Assembly: GCF_024124765.2 (NCBI RefSeq)
Contig: NZ_JAMXSR020000002.1
Location: forward strand, 1,910,001 to 1,974,000
Reading direction: 5' to 3'
DNA from: Sphingomonas sp. H160509
GTDB lineage: Bacteria > Pseudomonadota > Alphaproteobacteria > Sphingomonadales > Sphingomonadaceae
Length of the DNA stretch: 64,000 bases
This document shows positions 19,420 to 29,418 of this stretch, one piece after another. The stretch's first letter is position 1, and every line of letters begins with the position of its first letter. The notes below the pieces were generated by a model, which worked only from the letters and a program-made list of their open reading frames with translations, had not been told where the DNA came from and ran no database searches. The position numbers and the translations under genes were made by a program.

Positions 19420-22400
19420 TTATCCGACCAGAGCGAGCCTCGTTTCCGAGGTCTTCATCTCCACCTTGGCGACACCGTGCAACGACTCGATGTGCTCGAC
19501 AAGCTCTCCGTCGAGCAGGAAGTCGCGACCCAGCAGGATGCAGACCTCGCCGTCGGGCAATTGCGCGCGGACGCGAACCTCGCCGCGCGCACCGCGGTGT
19601 TCGGCAAGCAGTGAGGCGAGGCCGGCGAACGCGGTCATGTCGGAGATCGTCACGACCACCTGGAAACGCGCGAGGTTGGCGAGCCCTTCGAACGGCTGGA
19701 TACGCTTGATGCTGACGCGGGGCGTGTCCTCGCCGGGCTTGCGATCGAGCTCGACAGTGATGAGCCCGCAGCCACCGGCCTTTGCTGCCTCCTCCAGATC
19801 CTTCGAGACCTGGTCGTCGAAGCAGGTCGCCATGAACTGGCCACTAGCGTCGGAGCATTGCGCCATCATGAAGCGCTTGCCGCGCGCGGACGTGCGGTAG
19901 CGCGCGTCCTCGACCAGCACCGCCATCGTCGCGCCGGCGCGGCTGCCGTCGTCGGGGATATTGAGCTCGGACAGCGCGGTGTAGGCGCGGGCGCCGTGGC
20001 TGACCGCGATGTGGCGATGGCGATCGACCGGGTGCGCGGAGAAATAGAAGCCGAACGCCTCCTTCTCCTGGTCCATGCGCTGGCTGAGCGTCCAGCGGAC
20101 CGATGGCGGCAGCTTGATCGCGTCGCCGGCGGGCTCGGCGTCGCCGAACAGGCCGCCCTGCCCGCTGGTCTTCTGTTCGTGCGTGCGCGCGGCGATCGCG
20201 AGGATCGTCTCGGCGGTGGCGTGGATGCCGGCGCGGTTCTGGTCGAGGCCGTCGAACGCGCCCGCGGGGGGCGAGCGTCTCGAGCTGGCGCTTATTGAGG
20301 AGGCGCGGGTCGACGCGCTTGGCGAGATCGTCGAGACCGGCGAACGGACCGTTCTGGACGCGCTCGACGATGAGCTTTTCCATCGCGCCTTCGCCGACCG
20401 ACTTCAGCGCGCCGAGGGCGTAGCGGACCGCGAGGTTGTTCTCCTCGACGTCGGGCAAAACCTCGACATCGAACTCGGCCTGGCTCGCGTTGATGCAGGG
20501 CGGCAGCGCGGGTGATCCCCAGACGGCGCATGTCGTCGGTGAAGATCGCGAGCTTATCGGTCTGGTGCAAATCGTAGCACATCGAGGCCGCGAAGAATTC
20601 GTGCGGGTGGTGCGCCTTCAGCCATGCGGTCTGGTACGCGAGCAGCGCATAGGCCGCGGCGTGGCTCTTGTTGAAGCCGTAGCCGGCGAACTTGTCGATC
20701 AAGTCGAACAGCGCGTTGGCCTCGGCCTTCTTGATGCCGTTGACGGTGAGACAGCCCTCGACGAAGCCCCGCGCGCTGCGCGTCCATCTCGGCCTTCACC
20801 TTCTTGCCCATCGCGCGGCGCAGCAGATCGGCGCCACCGAGCGAGAAGCCCGCCAGCACCTGGGCGGCCTGCATGACCTGCTCCTGGTAGACGAAGATGC
20901 CGTAGGTCTCCGACAGGATCGGTTCGAGCAGCGGGTGCGGATAGTCGATCGCCTCGGTGCCGTTCTTGCGGCGGCCGAACGACGGGATGTTGTCCATCGG
21001 GCCCGGTCGATAGAGCGACACGAGCGCGATGATGTCGCCGAAATTGGACGGGCGCACTGCCGACAGCGTGCGGCGCATGCCTTCGGATTCGAGCTGGAAC
21101 ACGCCGACCGTGTCGCCCTTTTGCAGGAGCGCGTAGACGCCGGCATCATCCCACTCGAGCGCCTCGAGATCGACCGTCACGCCGCGCTTGGCGAGTAGCT
21201 GCACCGCCTTCTGGAGCACCGACAGCGTCTTCAGTCCGAGAAAATCGAACTTCACGAGGCCGGCGCCCTCGACGTATTTCATGTCGAACTGCGTGACGGG
21301 CATGTCGGAGCGCGGATCGCGGTACAGCGGCACGAGCTGGGCCAAGGGCCGGTCGCCGATCACTACGCCGGCCGCGTGAGTCGACGAGTGGCGTGGCAGG
21401 CCTTCAAGCTTCATCGCCAGATCGAGCAGTTTCCGGACGCCATTGTCGTTGGCGTATTCCTTCGCCAGCTCGCCGACGCCGTTCAGCGCGCGTTCCAGCG
21501 TCCAGGGATCGGTCGGGTGGTTCGGGACCAGTTTGGCGAGACGATCGATCTGGCCGTAGCTCATCTGCAACACGCGCCCGGTGTCCTTGAGCACCGCGCG
21601 CGCCTTCAGTTTTCCGAAGGTGATGATCTGCGCGACCTGATCGCGGCCGTATTTCTCCTGGACGTAGCGGATCACCTCGACGCGCCGGGTTTCGCAGAAA
21701 TCGATGTCGAAATCGGGCATCGACACGCGTTCCGGGTTGAGGAAGCGCTCGAACAGCAGGCCGAGCTTGATCGGGTCGAGATCGGTGATCGTCAGCGACC
21801 AGGCGACGACCGAGCCCGCGCCCGAACCACGGCCCGGGCCGACGGGAATGTCATTATCCTTCGCCCATTTGATGAAGTCCGCGACGATCAGGAAGTATCC
21901 GGGAAAACCCATCTGGACGATCACGTCGACCTCGAACGCGAGGCGCTTGCGGTACACATCGCGCCAGCCGTCCTCGCCCTCACCGTGAAGTTCGGCGATG
22001 CGCACGAGACGCGCTTCGAGGCCGGCTTCGGCGTCGTCGCGGAGAAGCTTGGCCTCGCCCTCGATATCGCCCGCGAGGCTGGGGGAGGATCGGTTTGCGG
22101 TACGGCGCCATCACCGCGCAGCGCTGTGCGACGACCAAGGTGTTGGCGATCGCCTCGGGCAGATCGGCGAACATCTCGTGCATCACCGGCGCGGGCTTCA
22201 TCCAGGCCTCGGGGCAGCTGCGGATGCGGTCCTCGGTTTCGACATAGGTCGAATGCGCGATACAGAGCATGGCGTCGTGCGCGTCGCCGAATGCGCTCTC
22301 GGTGAAGCAGCACGGGTTGGTCGCGACCAGCGGGAGATTGCGGTCGTAGGCGATGTCGATGAGGTCGGCTTCGGCCGCGGTCTCGATCGCGTCGTTGCGG

Positions 22401-22924
22401 CGCGAGAGCTCGATGTAGAGGCGGTCGCCGAACAGGCCTTGGAGGCGGTCGAGATAGGCGCGGGCACGGTCGGGCTGGCCTTCCGCGAACAGCCGCGCAA
22501 GACCGCCCTCGCCGCCTGCGGTCAGCGCGATCAGGCCGTCGGTGTGGCGTTCGAGCGCGGCGAAGTCGACATGCGCGGGCATCTCGATCGGGCGGTCGAG
22601 ATGTGCCATCGAGACGAGCGCACAGAGATTGTCGTAGCCGGTCATGTTCTGAGCGTAGAGCGCGAGCCAGTCGAACTGCGTCGCGACGCCATCGGGCATG
22701 TCGGGGCGACCGACGCCGAGCATGACGCCGATGATCGGCTGGACGCCGTCCTTCTTGGCGGCGTCCGAATACGCCATCGCCGCGTAGAGCCCGTTGCGAT
22801 CGGTCAGCGCGGCGGCGGGGAAGCCCAATGCGCGCGCCTGCTTGGCGATCGCTTTCGGATCGATGGCGCCATCGAGCATGGTGTAGCAGGAGAAAACGCG
22901 GAGGGGGACGTAACCGGAATGCAT
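19420..22924 (-). CDS. dnaE: DNA polymerase III alpha subunit (four frameshifts)
   Basis: Replicative polymerase DnaE1. The PHP domain opens with [20 protein letters not shown] and [18 protein letters not shown]. The palm catalytic motif is [13 protein letters not shown], with [14 protein letters not shown] before it. The helix-hairpin and OB regions follow, ending ALVG. Four extra bases break the frame at the G/C runs 22081-22085, 20767-20770, 20510-20512 and 20266-20271. Corrected, the protein is 1166 residues, as expected for the family. Joining segments read naturally across each site, for example [18 protein letters not shown]. As the essential replicase it cannot be broken in the living cell, so it is the strongest evidence that the indels are artefacts. 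Confidence 0.93.
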
Positions 22925-23030
22925 CGACCGGAGGTAGGCGCTGCGGCGTGATTCGACCAGCCGGGATGAGTCCGATCGGAACTGAGGACACGACGAGCCG
23001 TTGCGGCGGGGACTTCTGGGAGCATTCTAC

Positions 23031-23628
23031 ATGACCGATCCACGCGGGCACTTTGCCGATACTGAAACCACGGCTGCGGGTACGCCCTCGTGCGGGTGCC
23101 GGCTGGGGGTGGATCCTGGCCTATGGCGTGTTGTCGGTGGTGCTGGGGGTGATGGCGTTCGCGTCGCCGTTCTCCGCGACCTATGCCGCGACTTTGGTAA
23201 TCGGGGCGTTCTTCATTGCGGCCGGGGTCGTGTCGATCGTGTCGGGGTTTGCCGGCAAGGGGCATGAGGGGGCGCGGCTATGCGATCGGGTTCGGGCTGG
23301 TGTCGCTGGTGATCGGGCTGATCATGGCGTTCGAGCCGGCGACGGGGGGCGATCTCGCTGACGTTGCTGATTGCGGTTTGGCTTGGTGTGCGTGGCGCGT
23401 TGGAGATCGGGCTTGGGGCGCGGTTTCGGCGCGGCAAGGGGTTGATGATCGCGCTGGGGGTGGTGAACGTCGTGCTGGCGGTGATCGTGTTGGCGACGCT
23501 GCCTTGGTCGGCGCTGACGCTGCCGGGGTATGTTTTGGGGATCAGCTTCTTGTTTGGTGGGGGTGACCTCGGTTGCTTCAGCGTTGGCGCATAAGAAGGA
23601 GGCGCCAGCTTTCTCGGTGACCGCCTGA
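23031..23628 (+). CDS. HdeD family membrane protein (DUF308; several frameshifts)
   Basis: A small membrane protein of the HdeD/DUF308 family, linked in enterobacteria to acid resistance. Six hydrophobic helices can be assembled: WILAYGVLSVVLGVMAF, ATLVIGAFFIAAGVVSIV, IGFGLVSLVIGLIMAF, LTLLIAVWLGVRGALEIGLG, IALGVVNVVLAVIVLAT and LPGYVLGISFLFGGVTS. Extra bases at 23268-23272, 23344-23349 and 23559-23563 shift the frame. A fourth at 23085-23087 would bring in the ATG at 23031, which has GGGAG eight bases upstream, giving 197 residues. Without the fourth correction a TTG at 23053 is the start. It is divergent from dnaE. Confidence 0.75.
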
Positions 23629-23650
23629 CTTTCCCCGCGAACGGATTGTT

Positions 23651-23697
23651 CTCCCGCGAAGGCGGGAGTCCAGTCTGGGCCCCCGCCTTCGCGGGGG
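23651..23697. repeat. Intergenic inverted repeat, first copy
   Basis: CCCGCGAAGGCGGG near 23653-23666 is mirrored by CCCGCCTTCGCGGG near 23682-23695, separated by GTCCAG-TCTGGGC. This is the common sphingomonad intergenic type also seen at 10267-10350. It lies directly behind the HdeD-like gene. Confidence 0.7.
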
Positions 23698-23740
23698 AAC
23701 AAGCTTACTCTTGGTCTTCGCGGCCGCCCCGAAAGCTCCA

Positions 23741-23843
23741 CCACGCCGGCGAAGGCCGGGGCCCAATTGGAGAGGTTGCAGTAACTAAGCGCAGCGGTCT
23801 TCACCGCCGTCCCCCAATTGGGCCCCGGCCTTCGCCGGGGTGG
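23741..23843. repeat. Long inverted repeat with 30-bp arms
   Basis: Arms 23741-23770 and 23814-23843 match at 29 of 30 positions when one is reversed, around a 43-nt loop. The arms contain the GGCGAAGGCCGGGGCCCAATTGG core. It sits between the convergent HdeD-like gene and gpx and may act as a bidirectional terminator or be a non-autonomous repeat element. Confidence 0.75.
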
Positions 23844-23874
23844 TAATGAAAGTGCGGGGTGGTAGACCGCGATG

Positions 23875-24356
23875 CTACAGCAGCTTTTCGATATCCTTGC
23901 GGATGTCTTCGGGCTTCGTCGTTGGGGCGTAGCGATCCCCTCACGGCCCCATCGCGCCCGATGAGGAACTTGGTGAAGTTCCACTTGATCGCCTTCGACC
24001 CGAGCACCCCCGGAGCGTCCGACTTCAGCCGCTCGAACAGCGGGTCCGCCCCCTGCCCCGTTCACATCCACCTTCGCGAAGACCGGGAACGTCACGTCGT
24101 AGGTCAGCGTGCAAAAGTTGGCGATCTCGGCTGCGTCACCCGGCTCCTGCCCGCCGAACTGGTTGCACGGGAACGCGAGCACTTCGAACCCGCGCTCCGC
24201 ATAATCGCGATGCAGCGCTTCGAGTCCGTCATATTGGGGAGTGAAGCCGCATTTGGACGCAGTGTTTACGATCAACAGCACCTTGCCGCGATAGGGTTCG
24301 AGCGAGGCTGCACTGCCGTCGGCGCTCTTTACGGTGAAGTCGGTGATTGCGGTCAT
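23875..24356 (-). CDS. Glutathione peroxidase family thiol peroxidase (two frameshifts)
   Basis: A cytoplasmic peroxidase of the GPx family reducing H2O2 or organic peroxides. The peroxidatic Cys36 lies in [19 protein letters not shown], and the partner motifs [12 protein letters not shown] and [13 protein letters not shown] supply the Gln, Trp and Asn of the catalytic tetrad. Extra bases in the C runs at 24049-24053 and 23937-23940 break the frame. Corrected, it reads [19 protein letters not shown] and ends IRKDIEKLL at 159 residues, normal size. The Cys form suggests thioredoxin as the real reductant, as in many bacterial members. It is transcribed after the GNAT gene. Confidence 0.88.
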
Positions 24357-24370
24357 GGGCGGTCCTCCAG

Positions 24371-24961
24371 TCAGGCGGGGTGTCGCGCAAGCAGATACGC
24401 CAGGTTCTGCAGCACGCCGGGCCATTCGTGGCGGAGGATGCTGTAGACGACGGTGTCGCGCAAGCGGCCGTCGGCCATCACCTGATGCCCGCGGAGCACG
24501 CCGTCGCGCTTGGCGCCTAGGCGTTCGATCGCGCGCTGGGAGTTCTTGTTGAGTGAGTCGGTGCGGATCTGGACGCATTCGCAGTCGAGGACGTCGAACG
24601 CGTGGGTCAGCAACATCAGCTTGGCTTCGGTGTTGACGCCGGTGCGCTGCACGGACTTGGCGTAGAAGGTGCCGCCGATCTCCAGCCGCTTGTTGCCCTC
24701 GTTCATCCGCATGAAGCGCGTGGTGCCGACGACGGTCCCGCCAGCCACGACCGCAAACAGCCGCGCCCGCCCGAAGTCCTGCTCGCGCAACGCCGCGGCG
24801 AGCCAGCGGTCGGGCGCCTTCATCATCGCGACGTTGGCGTAGAACGTGTCCCACAAGTTGTCCGCCGACGCGGCCGCGACCAGCGCGTCCATGTCGTCGG
24901 GGACCAAAGGCCGGAGCGTGACGTGACGCCCGGTGAGCGTCGGCGTCTCGCCCCAGGTCAC
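24371..24961 (-). CDS. GNAT family N-acetyltransferase (RimJ/RimL-like)
   Basis: A 196-residue acetyltransferase of the RimJ/RimL/Acetyltransf_3 type. [20 protein letters not shown] opens the fold, [24 protein letters not shown] is the central sheet, and [26 protein letters not shown] near residues 137-160 is the acetyl-CoA binding half typical of this group. The substrate is unknown; N-terminal residues of proteins or small amines are both possible. Its stop is coupled to the lolD gene upstream (overlap at 24958-24961), so it is likely part of the lolC-lolD transcript. Confidence 0.85.
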   Translation of the reverse strand: MTWGETPTLTGRHVTLRPLVPDDMDALVAAASADNLWDTFYANVAMMKAPDRWLAAALREQDFGRARLFAVVAGGTVVGTTRFMRMNEGNKRLEIGGTFYAKSVQRTGVNTEAKLMLLTHAFDVLDCECVQIRTDSLNKNSQRAIERLGAKRDGVLRGHQVMADGRLRDTVVYSILRHEWPGVLQNLAYLLARHPA

Positions 24962-25671
24962 GCCAGCCGTCCCTCATGCAGTCGCAGCACGCGGTCCATG
25001 CGCGCCGCGAGCCGTTCGTTGTGGGTCGCAACCACAGCGGCAGTGCCCTGTTCGCGGACCAAGCGGATGAACTCGGCGAAGACGATATCGGCGGTGTGTT
25101 CGTCGAGATTGCCGGTCGGCTCGTCGGCCAGCACCAGCGCTGGCTTGTTGGCGAGCGCGCGGGCAACCGCGACGCGCTGCTGCTCGCCGCCGGAGAGCTG
25201 GCTCGGGCGGTGCGTCAGCCGGTGGCCGAGGCCGAGCTGGGTCAGCAATTCCGCTGCCCGCCGGTCCGCCTCGACGCGCGTCGCGCCGTGGACGAGCTGC
25301 GGGAGGACGACGTTCTCGGTCGCGTTGAAGTCCGGCAGCAGGTGATGGAACTGATAGACGAAGCCGAGGCTGTCGCGGCGCACCACGGTCCGCTCGTGCG
25401 CGTTGAGCTTGGCCGCCTCGGTGCCGGCGATCCTGATCGATCCCTGGAAGCCGCCTTCGAGCAGGCCGACGGCTTGCAACAAGGTCGACTTACCCGAGCC
25501 CGACGGCCCGAGCAATGCGACGATCTCGCCTGGCGCGATCGCGAGGTCGACGCCGCGCAGCACGTCGATCGTCGCGTCACCCTGCGTGAAGCTTTTGGTC
25601 AGCCCGCTGGTCTGGAGGACGTAATCGTCGAACTTCTCGATCTGGCGATCGATTTTGAGGCCTTCATTCAT
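24958..25671 (-). CDS. lolD: Lipoprotein-releasing ABC transporter ATPase LolD
   Basis: ATP-binding subunit of the LolCDE machine, which extracts outer-membrane lipoproteins from the inner membrane and hands them to LolA. The 237-residue protein carries Walker [11 protein letters not shown], the Q-loop region [20 protein letters not shown] (a LolD signature), LSGGEQQR, Walker [11 protein letters not shown] and the His switch VVATHNE. The first ATG opens with [18 protein letters not shown]; a shorter start is possible. It overlaps the lolC stop by eight bases. The match to LolD rather than MacB is supported by the adjacent permease. Confidence 0.94.
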   Translation of the reverse strand: MNEGLKIDRQIEKFDDYVLQTSGLTKSFTQGDATIDVLRGVDLAIAPGEIVALLGPSGSGKSTLLQAVGLLEGGFQGSIRIAGTEAAKLNAHERTVVRRDSLGFVYQFHHLLPDFNATENVVLPQLVHGATRVEADRRAAELLTQLGLGHRLTHRPSQLSGGEQQRVAVARALANKPALVLADEPTGNLDEHTADIVFAEFIRLVREQGTAAVVATHNERLAARMDRVLRLHEGRLA

Positions 25672-26914
25672 AACGCAGCACCTGCACGGGGTCGGTACTC
25701 GCCGCTTTCCAGGCCGGATAGAGCGTCGCGAGGAAGCTGAAAACGAGCGCCATCAGCGCGATCACGACGATCTCGACGGGGTCGGTCTTCGACGGGAGTT
25801 CGGTGAGGTAGCGGATCGACGGATCCCACAAATTCTGGCCGGTGAGGAGCTGGACGAAGTTCACCACGCCCTGTCGGTAGAACAGGAAGATAAAGCCGAG
25901 CACGAGGCCCGCGACCGTGCCGAGCGCGCCGATGGTGGTGCCGACGACGATGAAGATCCGCATCATCGAGCCACGCGTCGCGCCCATCGTCCGCAGGATC
26001 GCGATGTCGCGCGTCTTCGCGCGGACCAGCATGATCAGCGACGAGAGGATGTTGAACACCGCGACCAGGATGATGATCGACAGCACGGTGAACATCGCGA
26101 CGCGCTCGACCGCGAGTGCCTCGAACAGCTGCGCATTCATCGTCCGCCAGTCGGCGATCACCGCGTTGCCGCCGATCTTGTCGGCGAGCGGCTTGAGAAT
26201 CTCGCCGACGCGGTCCGCGTCGACCGTCTTCAGCTCGACCATGCCGGCCGCGTCGCCCATCAGGAGGAGCGTCTGCGCATCCTCGATCGGCATGATGATG
26301 TACGCCTTGTCGTAATCATAGACGCCGATCTCGAAGATCGCGCCGACCGTATAGCTGACAATCCGCGGGACGGTGCCGAACGGTGTCGTCTGGCCTTGCG
26401 GGCTGAACAGCGAAATCTCCGAGCCGACCTGCGCGCCGAGCGATTCGGCGAGGCGTGAGCCGATCGCGATCCGGCCGGAGCCTTGCGTGATCGACTGGAG
26501 CGAGCCCATCACGACCTTGTTGCTGATCGTCGAATTGCGGCGGATATCGTCGACGCGCATGCCGCGGACCAGCACCGCCTCGGCGCGACCATTATAGGTG
26601 GCGGCGAGCGGCTGTTCGATCAGCGGCAGCGCGCTGGTGACGCCCGGCGTCTTCTGCGCCTGTGCGACGATCTCGCGCCAGTCGGGGAGCCGGTTGCCGA
26701 CGCCCTGCACCACCGCATGGCCGTTGAGCCCGACGATCTTGTCGAACAGCTCGGCGCGGAAGCCGTTCATCACGCTCATCACGATCACCAGCGCGGCGAC
26801 GCCGAGCATGACCGCGACCAGGCTGATCGAGGCGACGAGGAAGATGAACGCCTCGCCCTTGCCCGGCAGCAGATAGCGGCGGGCTATCATCCGTTCGTAG
26901 CGGGACAGGATCAT
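25664..26914 (-). CDS. lolC: Lipoprotein-releasing ABC transporter permease LolC/LolE
   Basis: A 416-residue permease with one N-terminal helix ([21 protein letters not shown]), a large periplasmic domain (about residues 55-270) and three C-terminal helices in the FtsX-like domain ([41 protein letters not shown] and [22 protein letters not shown]). The start [20 protein letters not shown] at 26914 is the family N-terminus; a longer in-frame leader to 27007 lacks support. It is the only permease here, consistent with species that use one LolC/E-type subunit twice. It is followed by lolD with an eight-base overlap. Confidence 0.93.
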   Translation of the reverse strand: MILSRYERMIARRYLLPGKGEAFIFLVASISLVAVMLGVAALVIVMSVMNGFRAELFDKIVGLNGHAVVQGVGNRLPDWREIVAQAQKTPGVTSALPLIEQPLAATYNGRAEAVLVRGMRVDDIRRNSTISNKVVMGSLQSITQGSGRIAIGSRLAESLGAQVGSEISLFSPQGQTTPFGTVPRIVSYTVGAIFEIGVYDYDKAYIIMPIEDAQTLLLMGDAAGMVELKTVDADRVGEILKPLADKIGGNAVIADWRTMNAQLFEALAVERVAMFTVLSIIILVAVFNILSSLIMLVRAKTRDIAILRTMGATRGSMMRIFIVVGTTIGALGTVAGLVLGFIFLFYRQGVVNFVQLLTGQNLWDPSIRYLTELPSKTDPVEIVVIALMALVFSFLATLYPAWKAASTDPVQVLRYE

Positions 26915-27273
26915 GGGCGGCCAGGTTCGATCGTTAGGGATAGAGTGCAGCGGCTCTAGGACGCGGCCCGTTGCGAGGCAACTGTCGGGGCCGTGCTTCA
27001 GGCCCATGCTCGGCGTGCGGCGCCCCCCTCCTACAGGGCCGGGTTAGTCCCGATCCGGAAGTGTCTAGATTGGTCTGTTGCGTAATCGCCACAGGCGCAG
27101 TTCAATCGTGAGCCGCCCCGCGCAAAGACCGTGACAAAATCCACGGACATAACTAGCAACAAACTCGCTGAGACACAGGCAACGGCCGTGGTTCGGGGAC
27201 TGCTTTTCCGCTCCGTCGCAAGACGAGATGCGAGAGCAAAAAAATGGGGGCTGACGAGCGATCGTCACGCAGG

Positions 27274-27299
27274 CGCCCGGATCGGCAACGGTCCGGGCG
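27274..27299 (+). terminator. Possible plus-strand terminator hairpin
   Basis: CGCCCGGA (27274-27281) pairs with TCCGGGCG (27292-27299), followed by TTTACTTGT on the plus strand. No clear plus-strand gene precedes it, so it might end a small RNA or the unlikely frame at 27131. Confidence 0.35.
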
Positions 27300-27402
27300 T
27301 TTACTTGTCTGGCGTAGTTCACCGCAGCGATCTATACTTTGAAACATCTTCGTTTGCTGCCTGCCCCATGCCGTCGAGCCAATAACGACAGTCTTTAGGG
27401 CT

Positions 27403-27579
27403 GATCGATATTCAGCTTGAGGCGTGCCGGTCCTAAAACCACTCAGTCACCCCGGACTCGTTCCGGGGCCCACCGTTCCGCAAGCTAAATGCTATCGATT
27501 TTGCGGCACCGTGGATGCCGGGACCAGTCCGGCATGACAGGAAAAGCGCTGACCTAGCGCCTCAAGCCGAATGTCGATC
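27403..27579. mobile_element. MITE-like element with 22-bp terminal inverted repeats
   Basis: The left end at 27403-27424 and the right end at 27558-27579 match at 20 of 22 positions in inverted orientation (GATCGATATTCAGCTTGAGG and its mirror CCTCAAGCCGAATGTCGATC). Between them lies a GC-rich repeat of the CCCCGGACTCGTTCCGGGG and ATGCCGGGACCAGTCCGGCAT type. There is no coding capacity. I cannot see a clear target-site duplication. It could be a miniature transposable element or a large fold-back repeat. Confidence 0.5.
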
Positions 27580-27634
27580 CGTCCAAGTTCCTATCCGGTG
27601 GACGTCGCCGGGATGCCCAACGGCATCCCGGCCG

Positions 27635-28627
27635 TCAGCGGGTCCGGCGCTTCGTCAGCCGTGACGCCGCACCATTTTCCTCCGCGTTGAGCTTGCGCCA
27701 GCGTTCGAAGCGGTCCGGCGCCAGCGTCCCCGCCGCGATCGCCGCCTGGATCGCGCACCCCGGCTCCGCCCCGTGCGAACAGTCGGCGAACCGACACTCC
27801 TGCGCGAGCAGCGCGATATCGTCGAACACCTCGGCCAGCCCGGTCGCGGCCTCCGACAATTGCAGCTCGCGCATACCGGGCAGGTCGAGCAGCCAGCCGC
27901 CCTGGTCGAGCCGGTGCATCTCGCGCACCGTCGTCGTGTGGCGGCCGGTACCGTCCTTGACCCGCACCGCCTGCGTTCCGATGCTGTCCGATCCGCGCAA
28001 CGCGTTGACGAGCGTGGATTTGCCGACGCCGGACGAGCCGAGGAACGCGACGGTCTTGCCGGGCCCGCACCACGCCGCCAGCCGCTTGACGTCCGCCCGG
28101 TCGCGCCCGTCCACCGTTTCGACGAGCAATCCCGGTTCGATCGCGCGCGCCGCGGCGGCGAACTGCTCGGGCGTGTCGGTCAGGTCGGCCTTGGTGAGGA
28201 CGACGACCGGGTGCACCTCCACCTCGCGCGCCAGCACGAGATAGCGCTCGAGCCGGGCGATACTGAAGTCCTGGTTGCACGATGCGACGATGAAGACGGT
28301 GTCGACGTTGGCGGCGATCATTTGATCTTTCCGCGGATCGGCGGGCGAGCGTCGCTTGAACAGGTTCATGCGGCGAAGGACACGCGTCGCCTCCTGCGTA
28401 CGATCGTCGACGAGCAGCCAGTCGCCGACCGTCGGGTGATCGTCCTCGGGCTGCGCACCGGCGATATAGGGCGAGACAAAACCGTCCGACTTGGCGCCGG
28501 ACACCGCAATCTTGCCGCGGTGCACGGCCATCACGCGGACAGGGTGGCCGTGGAGACGCTCGTCCTCGGTCAGCTGGTCCGCAAAATGCGCAGTCCAGCC
28601 AAGGTCTGCCAAAGTCTGGTCGGTCAT
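27635..28627 (-). CDS. rsgA: Ribosome small subunit-dependent GTPase A
   Basis: RsgA is a circularly permuted GTPase that tests late 30S subunit assembly. Taking ATG 28627 (MTDQTLADLGWTAHFADQL) gives 330 residues. The order of motifs is permuted as expected: an OB-fold N-domain (VMAVHRGKIAVSG), G4 LTKADL, then G1 GSSGVGKSTLVN, G3 DLPGMREL, and a C-terminal zinc-binding CRFADCSHGAEPGC. The catalytic His of the hydrophobic switch (GTGRHTTT) is present. It stands alone, downstream of the decayed oprB remnant in the same direction. Confidence 0.94.
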   Translation of the reverse strand: MTDQTLADLGWTAHFADQLTEDERLHGHPVRVMAVHRGKIAVSGAKSDGFVSPYIAGAQPEDDHPTVGDWLLVDDRTQEATRVLRRMNLFKRRSPADPRKDQMIAANVDTVFIVASCNQDFSIARLERYLVLAREVEVHPVVVLTKADLTDTPEQFAAAARAIEPGLLVETVDGRDRADVKRLAAWCGPGKTVAFLGSSGVGKSTLVNALRGSDSIGTQAVRVKDGTGRHTTTVREMHRLDQGGWLLDLPGMRELQLSEAATGLAEVFDDIALLAQECRFADCSHGAEPGCAIQAAIAAGTLAPDRFERWRKLNAEENGAASRLTKRRTR

Positions 28628-28757
28628 AGGCTTGGCGCGGTATCTTTCCTGGCGACGCGGCGGCGGTCGCACCGCCTATCGTCTAGGCCGCGACGGAGGG
28701 TATTGCCATCGCCGTATGCACACGCGACCGCGCAATGGCGGTGCGCTTGAAGGCGGA

Positions 28758-29418
28758 CCAACTGCCGGCCAGGTATAGCAGTAATCGCCGGCGATATTGC
28801 CGACCGGCGAACCGCAAAAAGCTGAGGTTCATGAAATCGCACGAGACCGCGCTAAAGTCCCGCCTTGAGTTAGTCGCCGCAGCTTGAGATCTGCATGACC
28901 GTTGGCAAAGCTCTGCTGATACCAGAACTGACTCAGCCGCCAGGTCTGGCCGCGGCCATACACCTCCCGAACCTGTTGCAAGACGCCGAGATTCTTAGCC
29001 GCGCCCAGATCCTTGCCACGCCGATAGGTCACCGTCGCCTGAAACGTGCCGCCCTTAATGCCAATCAGCTTTTCCGCGTCGAGGGTTGCACCGAAGACGA
29101 ACCGGCCGGTCTCGCGCACGAGATGGCGGTCCCCGCCCGAAACGTTCGCCGCGGTTTCCGATCCATAGCTCGCCGTCAGGTCTACGCCGTCGTTACGCAG
29201 GCTGGTGCGCAATCCGCCCCACCCCCGTCAACGTGGAAGGGCGGGCTGCAGGCGGTTCTTCCGTCAATGGGACCGGCGCCGTGGCCTGCTGCGTGTCGGC
29301 GGGTGCGGTCGCGGCGCTGGCCTAGGGAAACGAGCGCCTTTTCCTGGGCATCCGCCTGGCTGCCGATGGTCAAGGCCAGCGTACCGGCGGCAAGGAGACT
29401 GGTGTGGAGGCGGGTCAC
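28758..29418 (-). pseudogene. Truncated carbohydrate porin OprB remnant
   Basis: The 5' part of an outer-membrane carbohydrate porin. GTG 29418 overlaps the sugar transporter stop as GTGA and gives the signal peptide TRLHTSLLAAGTLALTIGSQ. After frame corrections near 29321 and 29217-29220 the porin region reads LRTSLRNDGVDLTASYGSE, DAEKLIGIKGGTFQATVTYR and WRLSQFWYQQSFANGHADLK. The written frame stops early. Two more shifts near 28865 and 28815 recover SAVSCDFMNLSFCGSPVGNI and GDYCYTW, after which similarity fades at about 28758. More than half of the expected protein of roughly 400-450 residues is missing before rsgA, so unlike the other frameshifted genes this one is truly truncated. Confidence 0.7.

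Larger units (their letters stand above)
26915..27634. other. Gene-free spacer between rsgA and lolC
   Basis: About 720 bp without a convincing gene. Two small overlapping reading frames near 27065-27385 run on opposite strands, lack homology I recognise and are probably chance. The spacer holds the lolC upstream region, a hairpin at 27274-27299, a MITE-like element at 27403-27579 and the spacer to the rsgA stop. Confidence 0.6.

Noticed and set aside
23641..23850. GC-rich repeats considered as a CRISPR array
   Set aside because: Only one inverted pair of each type, no regular direct repeats with unique spacers and no cas gene.
27065..27385. Small frames on both strands (84-85 codons)
   Set aside because: They overlap each other on opposite strands, lack ribosome sites and domains, and one runs through a hairpin.
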